64,000 nucleotides of DNA from Methylococcus geothermalis (GTDB taxonomy: Bacteria > Pseudomonadota > Gammaproteobacteria > Methylococcales > Methylococcaceae), in NCBI RefSeq assembly GCF_012769535.1, contig NZ_CP046565.1, positions 1,316,501 through 1,380,500 on the forward strand. The letters run 5' to 3'. A program made the position numbers and the translations under genes. The notes below the pieces were generated by a model that was not told where the DNA came from, searched no databases, and saw only the letters and a list, made by a program, of their open reading frames with translations. Positions 1 to 8,274 of this stretch are shown here, in pieces; position 1 is the first letter of the stretch; each line of letters opens with the position of its first letter.

Positions 1-56
1 GGGGGCCGGCCTGGAGCCGGACGACTTTCCATGACATGTAACTTGGGGTTGACATT

Positions 57-1244
57 ATGAAAGAGACATTGGCTCGTTCCGGCGGGAAACCGGCCGGAAT
101 TCGCAACAAGGCGTTATCGTTGGCCGTGGTCATGGCTGCCGCGGGAACCGTTTCCACCGATGCATTTGCGGCGGCGACCTATTCCGGCAGTTGCCAGGGG
201 TGTCACGGCGCCTATGACGCCAACACTGGGCGTACGGCCGGCGGTTACGGTCCGGCTCTTTCGGGAGCGAAGAAGAACGCTTCGGCGACCAAGAAGGCGA
301 TTGCCAACGTCGCTGCGATGAACAGCTTGAGCAATCTCACCAACGCCGACTTGAATGCCATCGCACGGGAAATAGGTGGCGCGGCGGATCTTCCGGTGGC
401 GACGGCGACGCCCACACCCACACCGGCTCCGACGGCCACCCCGGCCCCGACGCCTAAACCGACCCCGGCTCCGACGACCACGCCGGCTCCGACGCCTAAA
501 CCGACCCCGGCTCCGACGACCACGCCGGCGCCCACGCCCGCTCCGTGCGCGGATGAATCAGAGCCTGAACTCGACACCATTCCGTCGCCGTGGGACGCCA
601 ACGTTGGCAAGGAGCTCAAGTTCACGGTGAGCGCCCTCGACTGCGACGATGATTCGTTGGTGATCAAGGCCAAGGGTCTTCCGAAGGGTGCGAGCATGAC
701 CCAAGGGTTCGATGTCAACACCCGCAAGCAGGTCGCAACCATCACCTGGACCCCGGGACCGGACGCCGAAGGCAAGATCTACCATGTCACGTTCACCGCC
801 GTAGAGTCGGAAGTCCGCGCCCAGAAACGGCGGGAGGGGGAGAGCAAGCAGGATGATCAGGGCCATTCCTCGGCATCTCGTTCCACCGATATTCGCGTAT
901 GGCCGGCGAACACCACGCCGGAAGCGGGAGCCGTCGAAGCGGTCGTGATCCAGCAGGCGCAATGGCAGTCTTCCAAGAAGACCGGCAAGCTCGCCGTGAA
1001 CGGCTCCATCAAGTTCAGCAAGCTTGTGACCGCAACTGAACGCGCTGCTTTGCTGGCCAATCCGGTGATCATCCGGACGGATAGCACTCAGGAGATCATC
1101 GGGCAAGCGACCGCGAACTCTTCCGGCAAGTGGTCGGCCAATCTTCCGTTGGCCAGCACGGCTGTCCCCTGCGTGGTGGATGCCGAGTTCGTGAGCGACA
1201 CCGCTTCCCGCCCGGTGAAACGCGCGCCGTCGCAATGCAAGTGA
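57..1244 (+). CDS. Secreted monoheme cytochrome with Thr/Pro linker and Ig-like domain
   Basis: 395 aa. An N-terminal signal peptide (about residues 15-39) is followed by a small c-type cytochrome domain with one CQGCH heme motif at 46-50. A Thr/Pro/Ala-rich linker runs from about 113 to 163. After it comes a beta-sandwich region resembling putative-Ig/cadherin-like repeats (LDCDDDSLVIKAKGLPKGA), then a C-terminal module with QW and GSIKF. The protein should be exported, with heme attached in the periplasm; the linker and Ig-like parts suggest a cell-surface or outer-membrane display role. The start is supported because the heme motif falls at exactly residues 46-50 in the downstream paralogue too. 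Electron donor and acceptor are unknown. Confidence 0.8.
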   Translation: MKETLARSGGKPAGIRNKALSLAVVMAAAGTVSTDAFAAATYSGSCQGCHGAYDANTGRTAGGYGPALSGAKKNASATKKAIANVAAMNSLSNLTNADLNAIAREIGGAADLPVATATPTPTPAPTATPAPTPKPTPAPTTTPAPTPKPTPAPTTTPAPTPAPCADESEPELDTIPSPWDANVGKELKFTVSALDCDDDSLVIKAKGLPKGASMTQGFDVNTRKQVATITWTPGPDAEGKIYHVTFTAVESEVRAQKRREGESKQDDQGHSSASRSTDIRVWPANTTPEAGAVEAVVIQQAQWQSSKKTGKLAVNGSIKFSKLVTATERAALLANPVIIRTDSTQEIIGQATANSSGKWSANLPLASTAVPCVVDAEFVSDTASRPVKRAPSQCK

Positions 1245-1299
1245 CCTGCGATACCTGAAAAAACGGGTTTGATATGGATTTGAAGGGACAAACTCGTTC

Positions 1300-1330
1300 A
1301 CGCTCCTCTTCGTGAGGGGAGGAGCGTTTT
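1300..1330 (+). terminator. Rho-independent terminator after the first cytochrome gene
   Basis: A 9-bp stem (ACGCTCCTC at 1300-1308 with GAGGAGCGT at 1319-1327) has a 10-nt loop and is followed by T residues. It lies 56 bases after the stop codon, so the paralogue downstream probably has its own promoter. Confidence 0.75.
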
Positions 1331-1427
1331 CGATACTTTTTGTTTGACTATCTTTATTTGAGACGCTCGTTCGGTATTGCCCGAGTTATATGCTGGGAAA
1401 TTCGAATCAGCGGGCGTTTAATCCGTT

Positions 1428-1518
1428 GTCGCTCGGGAAATACCGCAGGGAATGGCGGTCTCCAAGGATTTAGAGGGATAGGGTGGTGTAGAAAGGCGCC
1501 ACCCATAAGGGAGCGACG
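1428..1518 (+). ncRNA. Candidate structured 5' leader (three-way junction) of unknown class
   Basis: Three helices can be drawn. P1 pairs GTCGCTC (1428-1434) with GAGCGAC (1511-1517), with one extra T-G pair possible. P2 pairs ACCGC (1442-1446) with GCGGT (1455-1459). P3 pairs GGGTGGTG (1481-1488) with CGCCACCC (1497-1504). The RNA would end about 35 nt before the cytochrome start codon at 1552. It does not match the c-di-GMP-I, cobalamin, TPP, glycine or fluoride aptamer consensus as I know them. The paralogue at 57 has a shorter hairpin at 6-20 in the matching place. Riboswitch-like or translation-control function is only inferred. Confidence 0.4.
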
Positions 1519-1551
1519 CTTTGTTATGACATGAAACTTGGGAGTTTCGAT

Positions 1552-3096
1552 ATGAATGTCAAATTAGTGAAATCAGGAACCAAGCCATCCGGCTATCAAT
1601 TCAGGACCTTGTCTATGGCAGTCATTGTTGCCGCGAGTGGCGGTTTCGCCTCCGAAACATTTGCCGCGGCCACCTATTCCGGCAGTTGCCAGGGGTGTCA
1701 CGGCGCCTATGACGCCAACACCGGCAGTACGGCCGGCGGTTACGGCCCGGCTCTTTCGGGAGCGAAGAAGAACGCTTCGGCGACCAAGAAGGCGATTGCC
1801 AACGTCGCTGCGATGAACAGCTTGAGCAATCTCAGCGACGCCGACTTGAATGCCATTGCCCTGGAAATAGATGGCGCGGCGGATCTTCCGGTGGCGACGG
1901 CGACGCCCACACCCACACCGGCTCCGACGATCCAGCCAACGCCGCTCCCGACGATCCAGCCAACGCCGCTCCCGACGATCCAGCCAACGCCGCTCCCGAC
2001 GATCCAGCCAACGCCGCTCCCGACGATCCAGCCAACGCCGCTCCCGACGATCCAGCCAACGCCGTTCCCGACGATCCGGCCAACGCCGTTCCCGACGATC
2101 CGGCCAACGCCGCTCCCGACGATCCGGCCAACGCCGTTCCCGACGATCCGGCCAACGCCGTTCCCGACGATCCGGCCAACGCCGCTCCCGACGATCCGGC
2201 CAACGCCGTTCCCGACGATCCGGCCAACGCCGTTCCCGACGATCCGGCCAACGCCGTTCCCGACGATCCGGCCAACGCCGCTCCCGACGATCCGGCCAAC
2301 GCCGTTCCCGACGATCCGGCCAACGCCGCTCCCGACGATCCGGCCAACGCCGTTCCCGACGATCCAGCCAACGCCGCTCCCGACGATCCAGCCAACGCCG
2401 CTCCCGACAATCCGGCCAACGCCGTTCCCCATGGGGTGTCTACCGGGATCCAAGCCCGAACTCGATACCCTCCCGACCGGTTGGAACATCCGGGCTGGAG
2501 AAATCCTGAAAATCACCCTGAGCGCACTTGACTGCGACGACGACGTCGTCACGATCAAGGGCATGAAGCTGCCGGAAGGGGCGAAATTGAGCCAGACATT
2601 CGATCCGGAGAGCCGCAAGCACGTCGCAACACTCACCTGGACGCCCAAGGCCGAGGATGCGGGCAAGACCTTTGACCTCGGCTTCCAGGCGGTCAACCTG
2701 GATCAAACGGGCCGTCAGACCGAAGCGTCCGATCCGAGGTGGACCAACGTGACCGTTCAGGCAACCCCGATCGACGTGCCCGATGTGGATTCGATCCAGG
2801 CGCTGATCATCCAGAAGGCGCAGTGGCTGGCGGATCAGGGCGAACTCATCCTGTCGGGGCTCATCAAGTTCGACAGGCAACTGAGCAAATCCGAACGCGA
2901 AGCGCTGGTTTCCAATCCGGTCACTCTGGTGGATGGTGCGACGGATGCCGTGCTCGCCGAGGTGTTCGCCGACGCGCGCGGCAAATGGCTGGCGAAGCTC
3001 CCCCTGGCCGAAGGATCCGTTCCCTGCACGGTGGAAGTCCAGTTCCAGGGCCAGACGGCCGTCCGTTCGGTGAAGCGCGCCCCGCAGTGCAAATAG
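1552..3096 (+). CDS. Secreted monoheme cytochrome with 21-copy PTPxPTI(Q/R) repeat linker
   Basis: 514 aa, paralogue of the gene at 57. Signal peptide to about residue 39, CQGCH at 46-50, then a repeat linker (residues 121-288) made of 21 octapeptides PTP(A/F/L)PTI(Q/R), then the Ig-like domain and the C-terminal QW...IKFDRQ module. I chose ATG 1552 over the in-frame ATG at 1531: it has a GGGAG ribosome site and gives the same heme position as the paralogue. The first 125 residues are nearly identical to the paralogue at DNA level, whereas the C-terminal half has clearly diverged. Predicted extended, proline-rich stalk presenting a heme domain; function unknown. Confidence 0.8.
   Translation: MNVKLVKSGTKPSGYQFRTLSMAVIVAASGGFASETFAAATYSGSCQGCHGAYDANTGSTAGGYGPALSGAKKNASATKKAIANVAAMNSLSNLSDADLNAIALEIDGAADLPVATATPTPTPAPTIQPTPLPTIQPTPLPTIQPTPLPTIQPTPLPTIQPTPLPTIQPTPFPTIRPTPFPTIRPTPLPTIRPTPFPTIRPTPFPTIRPTPLPTIRPTPFPTIRPTPFPTIRPTPFPTIRPTPLPTIRPTPFPTIRPTPLPTIRPTPFPTIQPTPLPTIQPTPLPTIRPTPFPMGCLPGSKPELDTLPTGWNIRAGEILKITLSALDCDDDVVTIKGMKLPEGAKLSQTFDPESRKHVATLTWTPKAEDAGKTFDLGFQAVNLDQTGRQTEASDPRWTNVTVQATPIDVPDVDSIQALIIQKAQWLADQGELILSGLIKFDRQLSKSEREALVSNPVTLVDGATDAVLAEVFADARGKWLAKLPLAEGSVPCTVEVQFQGQTAVRSVKRAPQCK
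1912..2415 (+). repeat. In-frame tandem repeat, 21 units of 24 bp
   Basis: Twenty-one consecutive 24-bp units encode PTP(A/F/L)PTI(Q/R). Unit variants differ at only two codons (gct/ctc/ttc and cag/cgg), so the array looks recently expanded and homogenised. Length is an exact multiple of three, keeping the gene open. It is coding DNA without spacers, so it is not a CRISPR array. Confidence 0.97.
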
Positions 3097-3104
3097 CGGT
3101 AGCG

Positions 3105-3135
3105 GGCGGCAATCAAGGTTGAATCGCCTTTTTTT
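3105..3135 (+). terminator. Weak candidate terminator after the repeat-bearing cytochrome
   Basis: GGCG (3105-3108) can pair with CGCC (3125-3128), with a CAA/TTG helper pairing inside, and a run of seven or more T follows. The stem is short, so support comes mainly from the T tract and the position after the stop codon. Confidence 0.3.
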
Positions 3136-3275
3136 GGGGTCCACCCCGGTGCAGGATGGCGCCGGGGCGGACCGTTCCAGTTTCCACCTGTCGGCACCCC
3201 GAAACGCCCAGGGTGTTGCCGCGACGCCTCCTTGCGAACTTTCCGAACCGTGGTATCTGTGCGACCTTAACGGCT

Positions 3276-3680
3276 ATGCCCAAAGCAAGCCTGCCGAAAA
3301 AATTCTTCCGTTTCGTGTTCGTGGGCGGTTTGGCCACCGCTTTGCAGTACGCGATGCTCGTCGCGCTGGTCAGCCTCTGGCAGTGGCAGGTGACCCTCGC
3401 TTCCTCGCTGGGTTTCACGGCGAGTGCCGTTGTAAACTACTGGCTGAATTACAAACTGACGTTCAGGGCGAAGAACAGCCACCGAGTCGCGGCGTTCCGG
3501 TTTTCCCTCACGGCCGGTGCTGGGTTGCTGCTGAACGGAGCCATCGTACACCTCGGAATCACCTATACGCCTTTCCCTTACCTCTGGTCCCAGATTGCGG
3601 CGACCGTCGCCGTACTGTTCTGGAATTTCGTCGGCAGCCTCAAGTGGACGTACGCCCCGCCGGCTCGAAAATCCGCCTGA
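3276..3680 (+). CDS. GtrA-like membrane protein (polyprenyl-phosphate-sugar flippase family)
   Basis: 134 aa with four hydrophobic segments and the GtrA features FxFVGGxAT near the N-terminus and NYxLNYKxTF in the middle. GtrA proteins are thought to flip undecaprenyl-phosphate-linked sugars to the periplasmic face. ATG 3276 is preferred over an upstream GTG because the conserved family start (KKFFRFVFVGG) follows closely. The stop codon lies 19 bases before the glycosyltransferase start at 3700, so the two form the usual GtrA/GtrB pair. Confidence 0.8.
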   Translation: MPKASLPKKFFRFVFVGGLATALQYAMLVALVSLWQWQVTLASSLGFTASAVVNYWLNYKLTFRAKNSHRVAAFRFSLTAGAGLLLNGAIVHLGITYTPFPYLWSQIAATVAVLFWNFVGSLKWTYAPPARKSA

Positions 3681-3699
3681 CATGACAAAAGGATTCGCT

Positions 3700-4662
3700 A
3701 TGCGCACACTCGGTATCGTCGTGCCCTGCTTCAATGAAGAAGAAGCGTTGCCTGAGACCGCAAGACGGCTGGCCGTCCTGCTGCGGGATCTGCAAGACAA
3801 AGGCAAAATTGGGCCGGACTCACGGGTGTATTTCGTCGACGACGGCAGCACGGATGCAACCTGGCAGACCATTCGCGGCCTGGCGGAAACCTATGCCTTC
3901 GTCCGGGGAATGAAACTGTCCAGAAACCAGGGTCATCAGAGCGCGCTGCTTGCCGGTTTGATGCATGCGAGAGGGGACTGCCTGATCAGCATCGACGCCG
4001 ACTTGCAGGACGACCTGGCCGCCATCGAGTCGATGATCGACGCCCATGCCGCCGGTGCCGACATCGTCTACGGGGTTCGCAGGAACCGGAAGTCGGACTC
4101 GTTGTTCAAGCGCTGGAGCGCGGAATGGTATTACCGCGTCCTGGCGCTCATGGGGGTGGAAGTGGTGTTCAATCACGCCGACTATCGCTTGATGAGCCGG
4201 CGCGCCGTCGATGCCCTCAGGGAGTTCGGCGAGGTCAACCTGTTCCTTCGCGGGATCATACCGAAACTCGGATTCAACACCGCGACCGTCTATTACGACC
4301 GGGCGGAGCGTATCGCCGGGGAGTCCAAATATCCTTTGCGGAAAATGCTGGGCCTCGCCCTTCAGGGCGTCACTTCGTTTTCGGTATTTCCGCTGCGCCT
4401 CATTACCTTCCTGGGCTTTCTCATTTCCGCCGTCAGCTTCCTGGTGGTGTGCTGGGTGCTGTGGGTCCGGTTCGTCGCCGCCGAGGCCGTTCCGGGCTGG
4501 TCGTCGATCCTGCTGCCGATGAGCCTGCTCGGCGGCATCCAACTGCTGAGTCTGGGGGTCATCGGCGAGTATCTCGGCAAGATTTACATGGAAACCAAGC
4601 GCAGGCCTCGCTATTTCATCCAGGAAGTCGTCGCGCGCGATAACCAGGAATCGGGTACCTGA
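3700..4662 (+). CDS. GT2 glycosyltransferase, GtrB/dolichyl-phosphate mannose synthase type
   Basis: 320 aa. The GT-A motifs are present: VVPCFNEEEALPE at the N-terminus, DDGSTD at 47-52 and DADLQDD at 99-105. Two transmembrane helices at about 230-300 are typical of GtrB/DPM1-like enzymes that load a hexose from a nucleotide sugar onto a polyprenyl phosphate on the cytoplasmic face. ATG 3700 follows an AAAGGA ribosome site; an in-frame ATG at 3682 lacks one. It is paired with GtrA upstream and runs convergently into the PMT-type gene at 4672, whose likely donor is just this type of lipid-linked sugar. Sugar identity cannot be read from sequence. Confidence 0.85.
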   Translation: MRTLGIVVPCFNEEEALPETARRLAVLLRDLQDKGKIGPDSRVYFVDDGSTDATWQTIRGLAETYAFVRGMKLSRNQGHQSALLAGLMHARGDCLISIDADLQDDLAAIESMIDAHAAGADIVYGVRRNRKSDSLFKRWSAEWYYRVLALMGVEVVFNHADYRLMSRRAVDALREFGEVNLFLRGIIPKLGFNTATVYYDRAERIAGESKYPLRKMLGLALQGVTSFSVFPLRLITFLGFLISAVSFLVVCWVLWVRFVAAEAVPGWSSILLPMSLLGGIQLLSLGVIGEYLGKIYMETKRRPRYFIQEVVARDNQESGT

Positions 4663-4671
4663 CCTGGTGCT

Positions 4672-6030
4672 TCAGTTTTTCCATCCAGGAATCAAAAAGT
4701 AGACGGCATCGGCAAAACCCTGCGGGACGTGTATGCCGGTGTTGTTGGGATAGAACACGACAAACCAGAGAATCCCTGCGGCCAGGACAGATGTCGCGGT
4801 CATTCGATCGGCCTTTTCCTGACTGGCCAGATGGCCATCGAGCCAGCGGGCCAGAATGATGCACAGTATCGGCACCGCCGGCGCATAGTGGTAGAAGAAC
4901 ATGATCCTGGGCGAAATCGTCCACGGCAGCCAGAGCATGAAGTAGACCAGAAGAATGAATCCCACGGCCCAGCTCCTGTACCATTCCTTCTTCAGTATCG
5001 CTGCGGCAGCGGCATAAAGCCCGGCGTAAAAAATCACCGAGTTTCCGAGATTGTAAATATTGGCGATTTTTCCCTTCACCGAATAATCGACGTACATCCA
5101 TACCGGGCGGAGGTTGAGTATCCACTGCCAGGGCTGCGAATGGGCGGCATGGGTGGCTTTCAGTCCGGTATGGTAGAACCACATCTGGCGGAACAGTTCG
5201 ATGAAATCCGGCCAGCGGTAGCCCAGAGCGAAAAACTGCAGGTAGGACGACAGGTAGATCGCGATGGGCAGGAGACCCAGCGCGACGGGCATGTTGAGGC
5301 AGGCCGCCAGGGGAGGCAGGCGCCGGTGACGGACCGCCGTTACGCCGAGATCGACGGCCAGGACCAGAAACACGTAGAGCGTGGTCCATTTGGTCGCGAG
5401 CGCAAGGCCAAGTGCCGTTCCGGTGAAGTACAGCCAGCGAATCGAGGTCTCGTCTCTTTTCCAGCGGACATAGCCGATCAAGGCCGTCAACATGAAAAAG
5501 ATGAAGTAGATATCGTTCATCGCGATGCGGGATTGGCTGAGGATGAGACCATCCAGGCTCATCAGCGCCGCGGTCAGGACGGCGATGGGAAGGGAGCCGA
5601 ACAGCTCGAAAGCCAGCGCGGCGGCGGCAAGGGTGGCGAGGGTGCCGAAAATGACCGAACCGATGCGCCAGCCGAACGGATCCTCGCCGAAAACCGACAT
5701 CATTCCGGCCATGATCAGCTTGGACAAGGGCGGGTGCGTCCATTCATACGCCTTGCCAGGCGGCGATTTTGCCCAGGGGTCGTAGGCGTTCCGGTCGCCG
5801 TGCAGGACGACGGTCGCGGTGAAACCGTGATACACCTCGTCGAAATAAAAATCCTGCGGGTATTCGAGGCGGGCGATTTTCGTGAAAAAGCCGAACAGGA
5901 CGATCGCGGCGAACAATGTGAGAATCTTCTTATCCGCCAGAAGGCTGCCGAAAAAACCGGTGTCCTTTCTTTCTCGACCCAATGAAGCGGAATTCCCAGC
6001 GAATGCGGTTGTCATTGTTCTGCTGTTCAT
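4672..6030 (-). CDS. PMT/GT39-type membrane glycosyltransferase
   Basis: 452 aa multi-spanning membrane protein. The first periplasmic loop has the PMT-family acidic motif FDEVYH (63-68), then the THPPLSK motif (98-104), followed by about nine hydrophobic segments. PMT (GT-C fold) enzymes transfer a hexose from a polyprenyl-phosphate donor to protein Ser/Thr, or in relatives to lipid A. It lies 36 bases behind the beta-barrel gene and is the last gene of the multiheme cytochrome operon, which makes exported protein a plausible acceptor. Alternative: lipid A or other surface glycan modification. Confidence 0.8.
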   Translation of the reverse strand: MNSRTMTTAFAGNSASLGRERKDTGFFGSLLADKKILTLFAAIVLFGFFTKIARLEYPQDFYFDEVYHGFTATVVLHGDRNAYDPWAKSPPGKAYEWTHPPLSKLIMAGMMSVFGEDPFGWRIGSVIFGTLATLAAAALAFELFGSLPIAVLTAALMSLDGLILSQSRIAMNDIYFIFFMLTALIGYVRWKRDETSIRWLYFTGTALGLALATKWTTLYVFLVLAVDLGVTAVRHRRLPPLAACLNMPVALGLLPIAIYLSSYLQFFALGYRWPDFIELFRQMWFYHTGLKATHAAHSQPWQWILNLRPVWMYVDYSVKGKIANIYNLGNSVIFYAGLYAAAAAILKKEWYRSWAVGFILLVYFMLWLPWTISPRIMFFYHYAPAVPILCIILARWLDGHLASQEKADRMTATSVLAAGILWFVVFYPNNTGIHVPQGFADAVYFLIPGWKN

Positions 6031-6066
6031 CGACGGAAGTTATCTGAGTATATCGGGCCAGTAGGA

Positions 6067-8268
6067 TCAGAAATCCCAGCGGTATCCCACGTTGACATAA
6101 TAGCCTTTGGTATCGCGTTCGTTGAGCACCAGGGGTTTCGTCATGTATTCGAATCCTCCCTCCAGCTCGAAGTACAGTCCGTCGACCACGCGGTAGTTGA
6201 AGCGTGTGCCGGGACGAACGCGCCAAACGTCGGGGCCGTCGAAGCCGGTGAAATAGTCGACTCTCAACCTGGGATCGATGCGGATGTCGGGGGTGACCGG
6301 ATAATGCGCGTCCACGAATCCCGACAGGATATCGTCGATCTGTTGGGTCATGTAGCGCAGGCCGAAATTCCAAACGTCGTTGTCGGTGATCAGGCGGTTG
6401 GTGATGACCTGGCCGAAATACGAGACCTGGGTGCCCGATCCCTGATAGGCGGAAACCCAGGGCGAGCCTTTGGTCGCCGACAGATTGGAGACGGTGATGT
6501 CGGCATTGATCTGGGTGTCGGGGGTGATCGGCGTCATGCCGCTGATGCTGAGGTACTTGAACGTCGGCGTATTGTCCTCCGCCAGCGTCTTGAGGTCGAT
6601 GGTGTCCTGGTAGCGCAGGATGTCGCCGACCGAATCCGCGCCGTAGCCGGTGCCGGGACCGTATCCCGATCCCCAGCCGATCAGCGCGTTGCTGGTGCTC
6701 AGGTAGGGGGTTTTGCGGTAGTCGGCGGTCAGGGTGAGGATGGCGCCGTTGTCGAAGTTCCAGTTCGCGACCACTTGAGCCGTATTCAGCGCATTGAAGT
6801 GGACATCGTAGTCGAACAGGGTGAACAGCGGGTGCACGGGATGCTGGTAGCGGCCTTCACCGCCCACGGCCCGCCTGCCCAACAGGCCGTCGACGGTCTG
6901 GTTGATGAAGAACACGTTGCCGGCCCAGTAGTCCGCGAACGGCCCGAATTCCAGGGACGCGCCTTCGAAGGAGGTATTGGTGTTGGGGGCGGTGGAGCGA
7001 TAGGGCAACACGGGGAATCCCCCGATGACCGTGGCCTGCCACTGCGGCGCGAAACGGTAGCTGAGCACCCCGCCGTCGAAACGGCCCATGGCGCCGCCGC
7101 TGCTGCGCGACTGGCGTCCGATGCGGCCGGACACGCCGGTTGCCTTGTCGACGACATCGATGAATGCGTTGGCGACCCGGAATTGGTTGTTTTCGTCATA
7201 AACCACTTTCAGGAAGTTCTGGCGGTAGCGGGCATCGAATTGGGTCCGGATGTCGAACCGCTCGGTGCGCAGACGGCTGGTGACGTCCAGCACGGTGAGG
7301 AACAGCGACTGGTCGACGTATTCGCCTTGGTTGTCGGTGAGCAAGGCATCGCGGAAATAGTACTGGCCGAAGCTGCCGTAGGTTTCCCAGCCGCGCTCGG
7401 CGACCGGCGACGACGACAGCGGCGTCAGTTTTTCCTTGGGCTGTTGGTCGGCACTGTTCAGCGCGTCCAGGCGCTTCTTGACACGCTCGGCGGCTTCGCC
7501 TTCCGGGTAGCGTTGCAGGTATTTCTCGTATTCTGTCTTGGCTCGGAAAGCCTGGCCGTTGCGCTCGCGCGCCAAGCCCAGCATCTCCTGGGCTTCCCGC
7601 TGGTAGCTGGCGTCCGGCTGCTGAACCAGCTTGGTATAGAGGCCGATGGCGGCGGGCCAGTCTTCCTTGATCATGCACTGGCGCGCTGCTTCCTTCAGAT
7701 CGGCGGGCGGCGACTTGACCCGCAGGCCGGAGGCGCAGGCTCCGCTGGCGGGAGGGACGGGAAGGGACCGGTCGCCAGTCCCGACTCGATCGCCGTCGCC
7801 GGAGCCGGCGATCTCCACGTCGATGCCCTGGGCATCCTTGCCCGGCCTTACCTGGAAGTTGACGACGCGATTGAACCGCAGTGTCAGGAAATCTCCGCCG
7901 GGCTTTGTTTCGTAGCCCACTTCAGTCAGGGGAACTTCTGCGGTGGCCGGCCAGCGCAGCGTGCCCGGCTGCGGCACGACACCTTGCGCCGCGGCGGGAG
8001 ACGTCCGATTCACCCGGATGCGCAGGGTGTCGCCGGATTCCGCGGGCGAGTGCCGCACGTAGTTGACCGGTTCCGCCAGGCGGATGTGAATCACCGGCCG
8101 GCGTCCCGAACCGTCGACGTCAAGTCCTTCGAGGACGCCTTGAGCCATGGCGGCGGAAAACAGCGCCGGTGCCAGGAAACCGAAGATCGCCGGCGCGACG
8201 GTCCGCGCACATGCCATCGCTCGGGTGTGTCCTGAGGGGGCCGCCATCCGGGAAGTCATGATCGACAT
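6067..8268 (-). CDS. Outer-membrane beta-barrel protein with N-terminal AMIN-like and TPR regions
   Basis: 733 aa. Signal peptide (about 1-43), a beta-rich AMIN-like segment (VLEGLDVDGSGRRPVIHIRL...), a TPR-like helical stretch (about 185-275, EAARQCMIKEDWPAAIGLY...LQRYPEGEAAERVKKRL), then about 430 residues of alternating aromatic/polar beta strands ending in YRWDF, the terminal-Phe signature of outer-membrane barrels. The start is 6 bases after the 11-heme cytochrome stop, so they are co-transcribed. In that context it is a candidate porin sheath or surface anchor for the multiheme cytochromes, as in porin-cytochrome complexes. It is not an obvious MtrB/PioB homologue: the N-terminal CxxC of that family is not seen. 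Confidence 0.7.
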   Translation of the reverse strand: MSIMTSRMAAPSGHTRAMACARTVAPAIFGFLAPALFSAAMAQGVLEGLDVDGSGRRPVIHIRLAEPVNYVRHSPAESGDTLRIRVNRTSPAAAQGVVPQPGTLRWPATAEVPLTEVGYETKPGGDFLTLRFNRVVNFQVRPGKDAQGIDVEIAGSGDGDRVGTGDRSLPVPPASGACASGLRVKSPPADLKEAARQCMIKEDWPAAIGLYTKLVQQPDASYQREAQEMLGLARERNGQAFRAKTEYEKYLQRYPEGEAAERVKKRLDALNSADQQPKEKLTPLSSSPVAERGWETYGSFGQYYFRDALLTDNQGEYVDQSLFLTVLDVTSRLRTERFDIRTQFDARYRQNFLKVVYDENNQFRVANAFIDVVDKATGVSGRIGRQSRSSGGAMGRFDGGVLSYRFAPQWQATVIGGFPVLPYRSTAPNTNTSFEGASLEFGPFADYWAGNVFFINQTVDGLLGRRAVGGEGRYQHPVHPLFTLFDYDVHFNALNTAQVVANWNFDNGAILTLTADYRKTPYLSTSNALIGWGSGYGPGTGYGADSVGDILRYQDTIDLKTLAEDNTPTFKYLSISGMTPITPDTQINADITVSNLSATKGSPWVSAYQGSGTQVSYFGQVITNRLITDNDVWNFGLRYMTQQIDDILSGFVDAHYPVTPDIRIDPRLRVDYFTGFDGPDVWRVRPGTRFNYRVVDGLYFELEGGFEYMTKPLVLNERDTKGYYVNVGYRWDF

Positions 8269-8274
8269 GAACGG

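Noticed and set aside
1340-1551. c-di-GMP (GEMM) riboswitch, as often found before cytochrome genes
   Set aside because: The conserved GEMM strings (GGCAAACC, GACGCAAAGCC, GCGGGGTTACCG) are absent.
1912-2415. CRISPR array
   Set aside because: Units are directly adjacent, without spacers, and code for an in-frame peptide repeat.
1740-2696. Long antisense and alternate-frame reading through the 24-bp repeats
   Set aside because: Low-complexity artefacts of a repeat whose length is a multiple of three; all frames stay open.
4729-5985. 418-residue rightward frame opposite the PMT gene
   Set aside because: Charged, low-hydrophobicity shadow; the leftward frame has PMT motifs and transmembrane helices.
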